A stretch of DNA of 7,713 nt, taken from contig JALQWJ010000065.1 of the NCBI GenBank assembly GCA_023258775.1, positions 1-7,713 of the forward strand, written 5' to 3'. Position numbers and translations under genes: made by a program. The notes under the pieces are model-generated. The model was not told the DNA's origin and did no database searches. It was given only the letters and a program-made list of their open reading frames with translations. Source of the stretch: Burkholderiaceae bacterium (GTDB taxonomy: Bacteria; Pseudomonadota; Gammaproteobacteria; Burkholderiales; Burkholderiaceae_E). Shown in pieces: positions 6,749 to 7,713 of this stretch (positions are counted from its first letter, which is position 1; every line of letters starts with the position of its first letter).

Positions 6749-7713
6749 TTATGAGAATCCCTGAGTTGAAAGCCAAACAACCGACCATCCTGCTAGGCTG
6801 ATCTTCGAGTCCTTGTCCACTGATCGACCTTTGACAAAGGTGCTACTGAGATGTGTCGCTCGATGACTCATCGCCGGCTGATCAGGGTCAACTAAAAGGT
6901 CCACTTTAATCGGCTCTTCGCGATCAATGGCCCGGCTGACATGCTGAACGTTCCAACACACCGGATCGCTAGAATCAATCAACGTGGACCAGTTGCCCTT
7001 GCATGCGCCGGGTAGCCTAAACACTGTTGACTGCGGCTGAGCATTCACCAAAATCAGCAGTTCTTGATCGTGTTGCAGCCATAAGCCCAGGGATCGACCC
7101 GCTCGGTCGTGCCAGTCCTGATGACCCATAGCGAGACCATCAACTCGAAACCAGCGTGCCTTCACAGGCCTTTTCTCGTCGGCATTTTCCTCTGCGTCTG
7201 CCTCCGCCCACCAAGACGAACTATTGAACAAGCTTGAAAAGCCTGTTCTCAAGGCCATCAATCGTTGACTCAGCCTGAGCACTTGCTCGTCTTGATCCTG
7301 CCAACGCAACCAAGCAATCAAGTTATCTTGGCAGTAGGCGTTGTTGTTACCAAACTGGCTGCGCCCCCACTCATCGCCGCTGTGAATCATCAAGGAGCCC
7401 AGAGACGCATAAAGGCAGCAAAGCATCGCCGACCGCTTGGAGCACCTCAAGGCATGGATAGAATTATCATGACTTGGACCCTCAAAGCCATGATTAAAAG
7501 CCTCCTCAAAAGCATGACCATCACGATTATTCTCGCCGTTGCCGTGGTTATGTCGACTCGAGTAACAGAGTAGATCCCAAAGGGTGAATCCGTCATGGCT
7601 TACCAGATAATTGATACTTGCAGCAGGGCTCAACTTGACCGACTGAAAGCTAGACGAGGATCCCGCAAGGCAGTCGGCTAGCACCGCGATGGGCACAGAT
7701 TCTGTAATCCAGA
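6749..7713 (-). CDS. glgX: Glycogen debranching enzyme GlgX, C-terminal part (5' end outside window)
   Basis: The enzyme hydrolyses alpha-1,6 linkages of short branch stubs left on glycogen by phosphorylase, in the cytoplasm. About 320 residues are visible and the frame stays open to the right edge, so a GTG codon at 7696 is an internal valine, not the start. The visible part begins just before GH13 conserved region IV, seen as SINYLVSHDGFTL, whose His-Asp includes the transition-state-stabilising Asp. Then come the NGENNRDG segment, GDEWGRSQ and the GlgX-typical GNNNAYCQDN. A C-terminal beta-sandwich domain ends in LAGWSVVWLS, like the usual family ending. The catalytic nucleophile and acid/base residues lie in the missing N-terminal part. 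The gene ends with TAA, 53 bases before glgC, and is first in the visible operon. Other GH13 enzymes (isoamylase, TreX) are close relatives, but the motifs and the neighbours favour GlgX. Confidence 0.95.
   Translation of the reverse strand, partial: WITESVPIAVLADCLAGSSSSFQSVKLSPAASINYLVSHDGFTLWDLLCYSSRHNHGNGENNRDGHAFEEAFNHGFEGPSHDNSIHALRCSKRSAMLCCLYASLGSLMIHSGDEWGRSQFGNNNAYCQDNLIAWLRWQDQDEQVLRLSQRLMALRTGFSSLFNSSSWWAEADAEENADEKRPVKARWFRVDGLAMGHQDWHDRAGRSLGLWLQHDQELLILVNAQPQSTVFRLPGACKGNWSTLIDSSDPVCWNVQHVSRAIDREEPIKVDLLVDPDQPAMSHRATHLSSTFVKGRSVDKDSKISLAGWSVVWLSTQGFS

Noticed and set aside
7265..7573. 102-residue open frame on the plus strand opposite glgX
   Set aside because: It is antisense to the conserved GH13 region IV and GNNNAYCQDN segments, and its translation has no family-like features. 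It is best explained as a shadow.
7694..7696. GTG as the start codon of the rightmost gene
   Set aside because: The frame is open to the window edge and the family needs several hundred more N-terminal residues, so the gene is simply truncated by the window.

Overview
This window is an ordinary but nearly complete stretch of a bacterial glycogen-metabolism operon followed by one amino-acid metabolism gene. All genes lie on the minus strand, so transcription runs from the right edge to the left edge. In transcription order they are glgX (glycogen debranching enzyme, 5' end cut off by the right edge), glgC (ADP-glucose pyrophosphorylase), glgA (glycogen synthase), glgP (glycogen phosphorylase) and a serine--glyoxylate aminotransferase gene (sgaA type), which ends 7 bases from the left edge. 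The order glgX-glgC-glgA-glgP matches the E. coli glgBXCAP cluster. The branching-enzyme gene glgB is not visible and could lie just beyond the right edge.

The proteins resemble proteobacterial families. Base composition looks like about 50% GC by eye. A beta- or alphaproteobacterium-like member of the Pseudomonadota is the best guess: the aminotransferase closely resembles the serine-cycle enzyme of Methylobacterium, and the GlgC effector-site residues look more like Agrobacterium than E. coli. I cannot fix the genus from this window.

Layout: glgX C-terminal part 6749-7713; a 53-base gap with small alternative inverted repeats; glgC 5379-6695; a 4-base GTGA overlap into glgA 3862-5382; a 32-base gap; glgP 1331-3829; a 66-base gap containing three small stem-loops; sgaA 8-1264. 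No gene-free stretch exceeds 70 bases. I see no tRNA, rRNA, CRISPR array, insertion sequence, attachment site or convincing promoter.

Together, GlgC makes ADP-glucose from glucose-1-phosphate and ATP, and GlgA adds the glucose to growing alpha-1,4 chains. GlgP releases glucose-1-phosphate from chain ends, and GlgX removes the short branch stubs that GlgP leaves. Synthesis and breakdown are therefore encoded in one compact unit. The linked aminotransferase belongs to glyoxylate/serine/glycine metabolism, and its co-direction with the glycogen genes is the least expected part of the layout. I did not find an undescribed system here. The most notable points are the altered GlgC effector-site residues, the aminotransferase linkage and the structured junction between glgP and sgaA.
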